DNA of 64,000 nt from UBA1672 sp963977495 (GTDB taxonomy: Bacteria; Pseudomonadota; Alphaproteobacteria; Micavibrionales; Micavibrionaceae): positions 248,001-312,000 of the forward strand of contig CAXBOT010000001.1 of the NCBI GenBank assembly GCA_963977495.1, read 5' to 3'. Positions 43,243-51,640 of the stretch are shown here, in pieces (the first letter of the stretch is position 1; each line of letters begins with the position of its first letter). Below the pieces are notes generated by a model. It made no database searches, was not told the origin of the DNA, and saw nothing but the letters and a program-made list of their open reading frames with translations. A program made the translations under genes and the position numbers.

Positions 43243-44319
43243 ATGACACAATTATATGACCCCATCACCGTTGGCGCATGGACACTGCCGAACCGCGTTA
43301 TTATGGCTCCTCTGACGCGCAGCCGTGCAGGCAGCGAGCGCATTCCCAATGATTTGATGGCGGAATATTACGTTCAACGTGCGTCGGCGGGATTGATTAT
43401 CAGTGAAGCGACCTCGGTTACGCCTATGGGCGTTGGGTATGCGGATACTCCTGGTATATGGTCGGATGCACAAGTGGCGGGCTGGCGCAAAATAACGGAC
43501 GCGGTTCATAAAGAGGGCGGGCAGATATTGTTACAGTTATGGCATGTCGGGCGTGTTTCTGATCCTATATTCTTGGACGGCGCACTTCCCGTTGCACCAA
43601 GTGCCATTCAGCCGGAAGGACATGTGAGCTTGGTGCGCCCTAAAAAGCCTTTTGTCACCCCGCGCGCGCTTGACGCAGATGAAATTAGCGGCGTTGTTGA
43701 GGCGTTTCGTATCGGGGCTGTCAATGCAAAAGAGGCAGGCTTTGACGGCGTTGAGATACATGGCGCAAACGGTTATTTGCTGGATCAGTTTTTACAAGAC
43801 AGTACCAACACGCGCAGCGATGAATATGGTGGTAGTTTGGAAAATCGTGCACGGCTCATGCTGGAGGTAACCGATGCGGTGGTTTCTGTATGGGGCGCGG
43901 ATCGTGTGGGGATGCATCTTGCGCCGCATGCCGATGCGCATGATATGGGTGATTCTGATTTGCTTGGCACGTTTACGTATGTGGCGGAACAGCTTGGAAA
44001 ACGTGGGCTTGCATTTATTTGCGCACGCGGCGGACAGCGCGATGATTGGATTGCTCCGAAATTGAAGACGGCATTTGGCGGCGTTTTTATTGCGAATGAA
44101 CAATTCACGAAGGAAACAGCCGAACAAGCGGTTGAATCAGGAGCGGTGGATGCCGTTGCTTTTGGTCAATTATTTATTGCCAATCCCGACTTACCATACC
44201 GATTGAAAACAGGGGCCGCTTTGAATGAACCTGACCCTTTGACTTTCTATGCATCTGGGGCTGAAGGGTACACTGATTATCCGTTCCTTGAGCAAGAGAA
44301 GAAGAAAATCCAAGCTTAA
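43243..44319 (+). CDS. Old Yellow Enzyme-family alkene reductase
   Basis: 358-residue FMN enzyme of the NemA/OYE type, which reduces activated alkenes and nitro compounds with NADPH. The barrel motifs TLPNRVIMAPLTRSRA, LQLWHVGRVSDP (with the active-site region) and the signature GANGYLLDQFLQDS followed by NTRSDEYGGSLENRARL are visible. It is controlled by the divergent ArsR-family gene. It may detoxify quinones or electrophiles. Confidence 0.95.
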   Translation: MTQLYDPITVGAWTLPNRVIMAPLTRSRAGSERIPNDLMAEYYVQRASAGLIISEATSVTPMGVGYADTPGIWSDAQVAGWRKITDAVHKEGGQILLQLWHVGRVSDPIFLDGALPVAPSAIQPEGHVSLVRPKKPFVTPRALDADEISGVVEAFRIGAVNAKEAGFDGVEIHGANGYLLDQFLQDSTNTRSDEYGGSLENRARLMLEVTDAVVSVWGADRVGMHLAPHADAHDMGDSDLLGTFTYVAEQLGKRGLAFICARGGQRDDWIAPKLKTAFGGVFIANEQFTKETAEQAVESGAVDAVAFGQLFIANPDLPYRLKTGAALNEPDPLTFYASGAEGYTDYPFLEQEKKKIQA

Positions 44320-44390
44320 TATAACGTGGTGGAGGCGTCACACGAGGATACTTCCACCCATTTCTTAAGGGTACAAGGAGAAGCCTTCTC

Positions 44391-45575
44391 TTATTTCTCT
44401 ACAAGGCCGAGCCATTTTGCGGACGATGACACTGTCCATCCCTGCAAAACAAGGGATGCAACCACGATGATAAAGACAATATTGAAGAAGTCTGTTTGGA
44501 TTGGCCCGGGGGTAATGATGGGCAGGATAGCCAAGAAAATTGGCACAGCCCCGCGCAGGCCAACCCAGCTTAAATAGAATGTTTCTTTGATAGAAAAGCG
44601 CGCAGGTATTGCACAGATGGACACAGCAAAGGGGCGCGCAAAAAACATTAAGACAAAGGCGATCATAAGCGCCGGTACAACTGTCGCACCTAAATCACTC
44701 GGCGTTACAAGCAGCCCCAGCATAGAAAACAGAACAATCTGGCTGAGCCATTGAAGCGCTTCGCTAAAGTTTAAAATACGCTCGGCGTCTCTTTTGAGTT
44801 GGTCGGCAATGATAAGTCCACACAAGTAAACGGCGAGAAATCCGCTCCCCCCTAAAAGGGAGGTTGCTGCGAATATAACCATCGCGCCTGCCATGGCCAT
44901 TGGCGGGTAAAGCCCGATAGACAGTTGAATGTGATCAAGTGTTTTTGTGAGAGCAAGCCCACCCAAAACACCGAAAGCCACACCAATTCCAATTTGTTTT
45001 AAGAAAAGCGGAAGGAACATTAACGTTGCTTCGCCGCCAAGGGGGATGCCTTGATTCACAATCGTTGTCAGGGCAATGGTTAAGAAAATGGCCATCGGGT
45101 CATTAATTCCTGATTCCAAGACAAGTGTATTTGAAAGGCGCGGCGGCAGATTTATTTGGCTCTGCTGTATCAGCATGAAGGTGGCGGCGGCATCTGTCGA
45201 TGCTACAACAGCCCCCAACAGTAAGCCATGCTCAATAGGAATGTCTAAAATATAAGACGCGGCGAAGCCTACGATTGCTGTGGTAATAACAACGCCAACT
45301 GACGCCAGAAAAATAGAAACGGTGCGCACACCTTTTAAGGCCTTTAGATTCGTTTCAAGGCCACCGGCAAAAAGTATGATCGCCAATGCGATACTGCCCA
45401 GAGAGTACGCAAATGTAAAATTATCAAATTCAATATTGCCCGGGCCGTCTTCTCCGGCCAGCATCCCGCCAATAAGAATAATCAGCAGAATAGGGGCGCC
45501 TAACCGTTTTGATAACGGGACGAGCATAAAACCCAAAAAAATGGCCGCGCTAACGAATAAAATAATGTTATCTAT
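44391..45575 (-). CDS. Cation/proton antiporter (CPA1, NhaP2-like), ATA start
   Basis: Membrane antiporter, 394 residues from the proposed ATA start. Ten or more hydrophobic helices are visible, including the functional segments ILIGGMLAGEDGPGN and GAVVASTDAAATFML with the conserved STDAAA motif, and LVLESGINDPMAIFL. The regulatory C-terminal domain of longer NhaP2/CvrA proteins is missing. A perfect AGGAG lies seven bases before codon ATA at 45575, and the N terminus DNIILFVSAAIFLGFML then aligns with family members. The first ATG or TTG (45536) would cut the first helix. Confidence 0.88.
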   Translation of the reverse strand: MDNIILFVSAAIFLGFMLVPLSKRLGAPILLIILIGGMLAGEDGPGNIEFDNFTFAYSLGSIALAIILFAGGLETNLKALKGVRTVSIFLASVGVVITTAIVGFAASYILDIPIEHGLLLGAVVASTDAAATFMLIQQSQINLPPRLSNTLVLESGINDPMAIFLTIALTTIVNQGIPLGGEATLMFLPLFLKQIGIGVAFGVLGGLALTKTLDHIQLSIGLYPPMAMAGAMVIFAATSLLGGSGFLAVYLCGLIIADQLKRDAERILNFSEALQWLSQIVLFSMLGLLVTPSDLGATVVPALMIAFVLMFFARPFAVSICAIPARFSIKETFYLSWVGLRGAVPIFLAILPIITPGPIQTDFFNIVFIIVVASLVLQGWTVSSSAKWLGLVEK

Positions 45576-45850
45576 CTCTGTGCTCCTTTGAAAAATCAGA
45601 TGAAGAATAATGAATAGTCATAGAAAATTATAGACAAAAATCTATGTCTTCAGATCTTTTGTGCGCTTTGATCACCGATTTGATCGCGCCTTCAAATATC
45701 TTGAGAATTTACTATAAACTATAGGGAAATTGGCGCATAGAACAACTGTTTTCTCGCCACTTTTCTAATTTTAAAAGATATGCGCCGGTTGCGTGTGAAA
45801 TGGTGACGGTACCAGGCGATGCATCCGCTTTGGTCTGAAGGCAGAACCCC

Positions 45851-46498
45851 TTAATAACGAATATCAGATGTTGTTTCACCTTGAACCAGAAGCCCTGCAT
45901 TCCACAACATTTCAAATTTGTTGCGCTCCGTTTCTGCCCATCCTTTATTGATAATCAAAATAGCGGCTCGACCTCTAAAATCCACGCAAACTCTATCGGC
46001 ATATATGACGGTATTATAATTTTTAAAAAACTGTTTTGGTATCCAGCGATATTCTTCTTCCGGGCCCATAAGGAAGGTATTTCCTTCGCAAACCATTTCA
46101 CGCATTTCAATGCCCGCTTCACGTACCTCACGAAACTTTTCAACAACAGCAGGTGGCGTAACTCTATTATCGCCTCCATATATCAGAAGCTCTTTTTGTT
46201 TTTGATCCTTTAATGTGAAAATTACATCATCTAGCAATTCAAGAAACCAGCCCGCTTGTTCGAGTTTGATATATTTGATTTGTGGTAAGGAGACGGCATT
46301 ATCTTGCCCAAACTCAACTCCGCCATTTTGAAGAATGCGGGTCAACTTTTCCAATGATGTATTGGACGGGATACTGCGTTCCGCTTCGAAATTGCTGATC
46401 GTTTGTTTGTGCATGCTGGAACGATTGGCCAGATCAAGCTGGCTCCAATTTAATAAACCACGTGCGGCGCGACATTGAGCAGAGCTAATCAAATCCAT
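45851..46498 (-). CDS. XRE-family regulator with a TrmB/PLD-like C-terminal domain
   Basis: 215-residue protein. Residues ~7-62 are an XRE helix-turn-helix: SAQCRAARGLLNWSQLDLAN, KQTISNFEAERSIPS. Residues ~95-205 resemble the PLD-like effector domain of TrmB-type sensors: LLIYGGDNRVTPPAVVEKFR and VIYADRVCVDFRGRAAILI. This suggests control by a small ligand. AGGAAT precedes the ATG. It is divergent from the CFCG gene pair and may regulate it. Confidence 0.72.
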   Translation of the reverse strand: MDLISSAQCRAARGLLNWSQLDLANRSSMHKQTISNFEAERSIPSNTSLEKLTRILQNGGVEFGQDNAVSLPQIKYIKLEQAGWFLELLDDVIFTLKDQKQKELLIYGGDNRVTPPAVVEKFREVREAGIEMREMVCEGNTFLMGPEEEYRWIPKQFFKNYNTVIYADRVCVDFRGRAAILIINKGWAETERNKFEMLWNAGLLVQGETTSDIRY

Positions 46499-46609
46499 TT
46501 TCTAATTCCTAATTTTATAAAAATCCAGTACGCATAAGGCCAATAATGAAGACATTACTAAAAAATGTGTTATTTGAATACAGTAACATAGTTATGGTAA
46601 TCTGCAGTC

Positions 46610-47194
46610 ATGCAGAGAAAAAACATGCCAACTTTAGATGAATTACAAAAAATAACCAGAGTAACAGCCCCCTTAGAACCCAAAACGGCGGCGGCTATGC
46701 GCCTGATTTTTTTGCTGACAGAGCAACAAAGTGGGGATATGAACCGCTATATAGCGGCAGCATTACGTCCTGATGCTCTAATACCACCCTCTGTAGCGAA
46801 AGTTTTACAGTCATATAATCTGGTTGATAGCGATGGGAAAATACCTGACCAGCTTAAAGCCGCTATACAAAATGCCGTCGAAACAAACCATTTAACACTC
46901 AAACCGGAATCCCATAAAATACAGTGCCAGATATGCGCCGGCCCTCACACAACAAAGAGGCACAACGCTTGGGTGGAAAAGCCGGAAGAAATGGCTCCTG
47001 AAGAAATTGCCTCAGAACTTGAAAAATATACGGATGTTCTAAACGCTTTAAAATCTGGTGGTCTGAGCGCGGCAGAGAAATCATTAAATGATATCGGGTT
47101 AACCATGAACGCAGCAGCATGTTTTTGCGGTACGCCAAATCATACGGGCGTAGACCATTTACGCTGGCTTGCAGATAAAGAGACCGAAATATAA
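46610..47194 (+). CDS. Uncharacterised protein with CxxC and CFCG-His motifs
   Basis: 194-residue cytoplasmic protein (ATG 46610; ATG 46625 is an alternative). Its first half is helical. A CxxC-type motif IQCQICAGPHTTKRHNAW lies near residue 104, and the C-terminal domain (residues ~130-190) has LEKYTDVLNALKSGGLSAA and the motif ACFCGTPNHTGVDHLRW. Cysteines and histidines are spaced as in metal-binding domains. The C-terminal part is a paralog of the next gene. No family is recognised. Confidence 0.62.
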   Translation: MQRKNMPTLDELQKITRVTAPLEPKTAAAMRLIFLLTEQQSGDMNRYIAAALRPDALIPPSVAKVLQSYNLVDSDGKIPDQLKAAIQNAVETNHLTLKPESHKIQCQICAGPHTTKRHNAWVEKPEEMAPEEIASELEKYTDVLNALKSGGLSAAEKSLNDIGLTMNAAACFCGTPNHTGVDHLRWLADKETEI

Positions 47195-47335
47195 TTTTCC
47201 TAGCCCGCTCTTAATGCAATAATTATACAAAATATAATCCTGATTATATAAAGTAAAAATATAAGTCATTGATATAAAATGATTTATTTTGTTACCATGT
47301 TATATCAAATATAATTTACATTCAGGAGAAATACG

Positions 47336-47692
47336 ATGCCAGATATGAATGGAGCTTGGCCAAAACAACAAAATAATACAGTGAATTTAGAAGGGTTGCT
47401 ACCGGATGGGGAAGCAAACATGACAGAAGCGGAAGTTCTTGCAGACCTTGAAAAGTATGAAGACGTGTTGAAAGCATGGAAAGCGGATGACCCGGAAACC
47501 ATGGAAAAAGAACTCAATGAAATAGGTGAGACGATGAACAGAGATGATGGACAATGCTTTTGCGGCAATGATCATGGCTCTGACAATCATATGCAATGGC
47601 TGCAATTGATGGAAGACAGACAAGGGGCTGAGGTCTCGGCAACTGCTGAAGAACCTGCGCTACAAGCAATAATGGATAATCTCGAGTTTTAA
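47336..47692 (+). CDS. Uncharacterised CFCG-His-motif protein, paralog of the upstream gene
   Basis: 118-residue cytoplasmic protein. It is homologous to the C-terminal domain of the 46610 protein: LADLEKYEDVLKAWKADDPE and QCFCGNDHGSDNHMQWL, with the CFCG-x2-H-x4-H-x2-W spacing conserved. AGGAG precedes the ATG and a terminator follows after 86 bases. The acidic N terminus (MPDMNGAWPKQQ) differs from the paralog. Metal binding is a guess from spacing. Confidence 0.62.
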   Translation: MPDMNGAWPKQQNNTVNLEGLLPDGEANMTEAEVLADLEKYEDVLKAWKADDPETMEKELNEIGETMNRDDGQCFCGNDHGSDNHMQWLQLMEDRQGAEVSATAEEPALQAIMDNLEF

Positions 47693-47778
47693 TAATATTG
47701 GGGATCGCCTCAAATAACATCAGTCACATATTGTAAATAGCCGTGTTTTTGCACTTACGCTGTATTACAACATGTTTG

Positions 47779-47811
47779 AAACGGGAGATGCCTCGGCTCT
47801 CCCGTTTTTCC
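47779..47811 (+). terminator. Intrinsic terminator after the CFCG gene pair
   Basis: The 10-bp stem AAACGGGAGA / TCTCCCGTTT closes a TGCCTCGGC loop and ends in a T tract. Confidence 0.88.
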
Positions 47812-47891
47812 TTTTGGCTGAGTTTTTAGAACCGCCGTTTTCTCGCAGCCATTCTCGTTTCTAGAGGGTTTAAAGGGGAGTAAGAAAGAAA

Positions 47892-47977
47892 TGGTGGGCC
47901 CGGCCGGACTTGAACCGGCACGTCCATACGGACAACAGATTTTAAGTCTGCAGCGTCTACCATTCCGCCACGGGCCC
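47892..47977 (-). tRNA. tRNA-Leu (anticodon TAA)
   Basis: The minus strand folds into a tRNA of 86 bases with encoded CCA: acceptor GGGCCCG / CGGGCCC, a D arm (GCGGAATGGTAGACGC), anticodon stem GCAGA / TCTGT with loop CTTAAAA (anticodon TAA, reading UUA), a long variable arm, and the T arm GCCGGTTCAAGTCCGGC. Long variable arm and anticodon fit tRNA-Leu. Confidence 0.95.
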
Positions 47978-48041
47978 TTTGAAAATCTTATAGCATTATA
48001 TAAGCCAGATAAAAACGATATGCAATTAGAGAATTGCGCCT

Positions 48042-48368
48042 TTATGACTGTATTAAATATGCGATCCGCCGAACAACATCTTTCCCGTTCTTATTGAGGA
48101 AGAGCTGTTTGCGGCGTCTTTCCTGCGGTGCGATGGTGACCGTGATGAGATTATAGGCTTTACCATTTTTTTTATGAGCCGAAAGTGCCGCTGTTATTCT
48201 GGACACAGTTGAGAGGGGCATACCGGTTTTGTCGGCTAAATCTGTGAGTGACAGTCCTTCATTTTGTGCGATTTCTGCAAGGCATATAATATATTGCAAT
48301 GGAAATTCGGGGTTAATTTTCTGTAACCCGTACAAGATTGTTAGAAACCTGTTGATTTCTTGTTCCAT
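48042..48368 (-). CDS. MarR-family transcriptional regulator
   Basis: 108-residue winged-helix protein. The helix-turn-helix reads LTDLADKTGMPLSTVSRITAALS; the basic wing RRRKQLFLNKNGKDVVRRI follows. MarR proteins are usually repressors that respond to small aromatic ligands. It is short for the family. The small gene before it overlaps its start by 56 bases. Confidence 0.8.
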   Translation of the reverse strand: MEQEINRFLTILYGLQKINPEFPLQYIICLAEIAQNEGLSLTDLADKTGMPLSTVSRITAALSAHKKNGKAYNLITVTIAPQERRRKQLFLNKNGKDVVRRIAYLIQS

Positions 48369-48537
48369 CTTCTACGGCCCGTAAGGAAGATTTGGGTGTA
48401 TATATAATTTGCACATAGGGCAAATGAATGAGCGTTTCATTCTTGTAGCCTTCAATTAAAAATAATGGCGTTCTTCCCAGATTTAAATTTAACTCAATAT
48501 CAATCTGAAAGATTCTACCATAGGTTATAAATGGCAT
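48313..48537 (-). CDS. Possible small protein overlapping the MarR gene
   Basis: A 74-residue frame beginning MPFITYGRIFQIDIEL has a good AAAGGGGG ribosome site nine bases before its ATG (48537), which is why it is listed. It overlaps the first 56 bases of the MarR gene in another frame. No family is recognised; it could be an uORF that couples to MarR translation, or a false call. Confidence 0.35.
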   Translation of the reverse strand: MPFITYGRIFQIDIELNLNLGRTPLFLIEGYKNETLIHLPYVQIIYTPKSSLRAVEDGTRNQQVSNNLVRVTEN

Positions 48538-48652
48538 TGTTGACAATCCCCCTTTGATGGTTTGAAAACACATCACACACACGTTGAGACTTACAATTTT
48601 TTGAGATGGTAGTCTTGCTCCTCTCCTTGTTTGTGTTTGAGGTTTGTTCGTA

Positions 48653-49264
48653 TTAAGTGATGATTTTATGCGTATAAAAACTCAATATATGAGAGATTTG
48701 CGGCATATTGGTTTTTGACAATGTCTTGCTTCCAATCTTTATAATATCATCAAAGATGATGATTGGCACATTCAAGAGACCCTTAATCACGATAGGGGGA
48801 TTGGACATGTTATAGTGATCACCTTCGGTTGTGATGTATTGGCAAAAAAACATATCTGCCGCGTGTTGAAAATCCAGATCACAGGCTGAAAGGGTAGAGA
48901 AAACACAACCACGTAAATTTGCGCCATTAATCAGGGTTGCCCCGAAAGATGCGCCGCGAAAGTCGCTGTTCTTTAAATTACTTTCAGACAGGCATGTATT
49001 ATAAAGCCCGCAATTGTGGAAAAGCGCATTGCTTATATCTGCTTCTGATAAATTAGCTCCTGTCAGGTTTGTTCCGCTTAGATCGGCATAGGGCATATCG
49101 GCATTATCGATATTGGCATTTGTTAGATTATGGTTTTTTAAATTCACATGAGACAGCGAGATATTACGCTCCACTGCATGCTCAAGACAGTCCTTGAGGG
49201 ACGCATAATTCCCCTCGAAAATAATGGAATGATCGGTGTGTTTTTTTAGGGAAAAATGAGGCAT
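48653..49264 (-). CDS. Pentapeptide-repeat protein
   Basis: 203-residue protein with about 16 tandem A(D/N)LXX-type units between residues 40 and 118 (LSHVNLKNHNLTNANIDNAD; ADLSGTNLTGANLSEADISN). These build a right-handed beta helix. The C-terminal ~70 residues (FFCQYITTEGDHYNMSNPP) are unique. Such proteins can mimic DNA or bind targets such as gyrase; no target is indicated here. No signal peptide. Confidence 0.85.
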   Translation of the reverse strand: MPHFSLKKHTDHSIIFEGNYASLKDCLEHAVERNISLSHVNLKNHNLTNANIDNADMPYADLSGTNLTGANLSEADISNALFHNCGLYNTCLSESNLKNSDFRGASFGATLINGANLRGCVFSTLSACDLDFQHAADMFFCQYITTEGDHYNMSNPPIVIKGLLNVPIIIFDDIIKIGSKTLSKTNMPQISHILSFYTHKIIT

Positions 49265-49533
49265 GGCAGAGGATCCTTTTTGTTTATTTTCCTCTAGGAT
49301 AGTTGACAGTATGCAAGTGTTGTCAAACTTTTTGTGGACAGACTATGGTCGGCTATTTGTTGTCATAACACATTGGTTTTTTATATCAGTGGTTTATGAT
49401 AAAATCTTGCTATGAGTCTAATTTATTGGTTTTAATGGTGCTGCGGTACATCTGTATGCAGTTTATCTTATATAAAAAGCGGTGTACGCTCTTCTCATCG
49501 CAAAAATAACAGGAAATACGGAGCGTTGTTTAC

Positions 49534-51393
49534 GTGATTAAGGCTGCATCCCCATCCATTAAAAACGGCATAAAGGTGATCAAGACCGCTGCGCTGTCAC
49601 TGCCTGATACGCCGGGCGTTTACAGGATGATTTCCGAAGGCGGTGACGTATTATATGTCGGTAAGGCAAAGGCGCTTAAGAAACGCGTCTCATCCTATAC
49701 TCATTTTGATAAATTACCGCATCGCTTGCAAAGAATGGTTTCCTTGACCTCGCGCATGGAGTTCATCAACACCCATACAGAGGCCGAGGCTTTAATCCTC
49801 GAAGCCAACCTCATTAAAAAGTTCCAGCCGCGCTATAATATATTACTGCGTGATGACAAATCATTTCCTTATATTGTGATCAAAGAAGACCACGCCTTCC
49901 CGCAAATATTGAAACATCGCGGGGCAAAGAAAGTGAAGGGGACATATTTTGGCCCGTTCCCCAGTGCGGGGGATGTAAACAGGACGATTTCAATATTACA
50001 GCGTGTTTTTCTGCTCCGTAATTGTACGGATAACGTGTTTGAAAACCGTAGCCGCCCATGTTTGCAATATCATATTAAGCGTTGCACTGCGCCGTGTGTT
50101 GATCATGTGAGTAAGGACGAATATGCAGAACAGGTACGCGGCGCACAAGATTTTATGGAGGGTAAAAGCCGCGCAGTTCAAGAGCGGCTGGTACGCGCGA
50201 TGGAGGACGCCAGCGCCGATGAACAATATGAGCAGGCCGGACGTTATCGGGATCGTATCCGCGCTTTAACCTCTATCCAAACAAAACATGATATTAATAG
50301 TGACGTTGGTGATGCAGACGTCATCGCACTGGCAGGTGATAACGGGGCGAGCTGTATTCAGGTCTTTTTCTATCGCAGCGGGCGCAACCTCGGCAATCGT
50401 GCCTACTTTCCGCGCCATAGCAAAGACGATGCCCCGCAAGAGGTTCTATCGGCCTTTATCGCGCAGTTCTATCAAACCAAAGCCGTACCGCCGCAGATTA
50501 TCATTGATCGCGATATTGAGGATAAAGCGCTTTTTGAAGAGGCGTTCTCCGAAAAATCACCGCGCCGCGTTCATGTGATTGTGCCGCGCCGTGGAAAGCT
50601 TAAACGGACACTTGATTTTGTCGCGCAGAATGCGGAGCAAGCCTTTAAACGACACTTGGCGCAATCTGCCACCAAACTTATGTTACGGCAGGGCGTTGCC
50701 GATTTGTTTGGCTTGGATGATATGCCCAAACGCATTGAAATTTACGATAACAGCCATATTTCCGGCACGGATATGGTCGGTGTTATGGTGGTTGAGGGGG
50801 AAGAGGGCTTCCTTAAAAATGCTTATCGGAAATTCAATATTAAGACGGCCGATGCCGCCGATGATTATGGGATGATGCGCGAAGTTCTGACGCGCCGTTT
50901 TAAGCGCAGTTTGAATGACGGACAAGGCGCGGGCGCAGAAAACTGGCCGGATATTTTGTTGATTGATGGCGGCGCAGGGCAATTGAGTGCCTGCCGCAGC
51001 GTTCTGGAAGATTTTGGTATTATCGATGATGTTGTACTGGTCGCGATTGCCAAAGGGCCTGATCGTGACGCGGGTCGTGAAAAGTTTTTCATGGTTGATA
51101 AGCCGATGTTTCAGTTGCCTGAAAATGATCCTGTGCTGCACTATTTACAACGCTTACGTGATGAAGCTCACCGATTCGCAATCGGTACACACCGCAGCAA
51201 AAGACGTAAGAAAATAGTGAAATCTTCGCTCGATAATATTGCAGGCATCGGTGCAAAGCGTAAAAAAAGCCTTTTGCTTCACTTTGGCTCTGCAAAAGCG
51301 GTGGAGGGCGCAGGCATTGATGAATTATCGAGGGTAGAAGGCGTTTCCAGAGCGATGGCGCAAAAAATATATGACTTTTTCAATGCGGTTTAA
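49534..51393 (+). CDS. uvrC: Excinuclease ABC subunit C
   Basis: 619-residue endonuclease that makes both cuts in nucleotide excision repair. The N-terminal GIY-YIG domain begins PDTPGVYRM and ends YVGKAKALKKRVSSYT; the UVR motif is DEQYEQAGRYRDRI; the RNase H-like domain contains EIYDNSHISGTDMVG and LLIDGGAGQLSA; the end has helix-hairpin-helix motifs (NIAGIGAKRKKSLLLHFGS). Start is GTG 49534 with GGAG ten bases upstream. Confidence 0.97.
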   Translation: MIKAASPSIKNGIKVIKTAALSLPDTPGVYRMISEGGDVLYVGKAKALKKRVSSYTHFDKLPHRLQRMVSLTSRMEFINTHTEAEALILEANLIKKFQPRYNILLRDDKSFPYIVIKEDHAFPQILKHRGAKKVKGTYFGPFPSAGDVNRTISILQRVFLLRNCTDNVFENRSRPCLQYHIKRCTAPCVDHVSKDEYAEQVRGAQDFMEGKSRAVQERLVRAMEDASADEQYEQAGRYRDRIRALTSIQTKHDINSDVGDADVIALAGDNGASCIQVFFYRSGRNLGNRAYFPRHSKDDAPQEVLSAFIAQFYQTKAVPPQIIIDRDIEDKALFEEAFSEKSPRRVHVIVPRRGKLKRTLDFVAQNAEQAFKRHLAQSATKLMLRQGVADLFGLDDMPKRIEIYDNSHISGTDMVGVMVVEGEEGFLKNAYRKFNIKTADAADDYGMMREVLTRRFKRSLNDGQGAGAENWPDILLIDGGAGQLSACRSVLEDFGIIDDVVLVAIAKGPDRDAGREKFFMVDKPMFQLPENDPVLHYLQRLRDEAHRFAIGTHRSKRRKKIVKSSLDNIAGIGAKRKKSLLLHFGSAKAVEGAGIDELSRVEGVSRAMAQKIYDFFNAV

Positions 51394-51640
51394 TATCATG
51401 GTTGATGCAGCAAAAAGGCAGGCTTGGCGCATAGTTTGCATAAAATAAGAACAAAAAATTAAAATCGTTCAGAATCAAAATGATGCGTTTTTGTCTGGGG
51501 AAAACTCCGATTCATATCTTGCAGCAGAAAAAGCCTCATGCTAAATTTTAGTCATTCAGTGACAGGTCATTACTAACTAAACGTTTGCGGTTTCGCGTGC
51601 GTTCAATGTTAATATTTCTTACGGAAAGGTGTAAAAAAAG

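Noticed and set aside
45712..45915. 67-residue minus-strand frame after the XRE gene
   Set aside because: It overlaps the XRE gene in another frame and has no ribosome site or family match.
47891..48097. 68-residue frame on the plus strand
   Set aside because: It overlaps the tRNA-Leu gene on the other strand.
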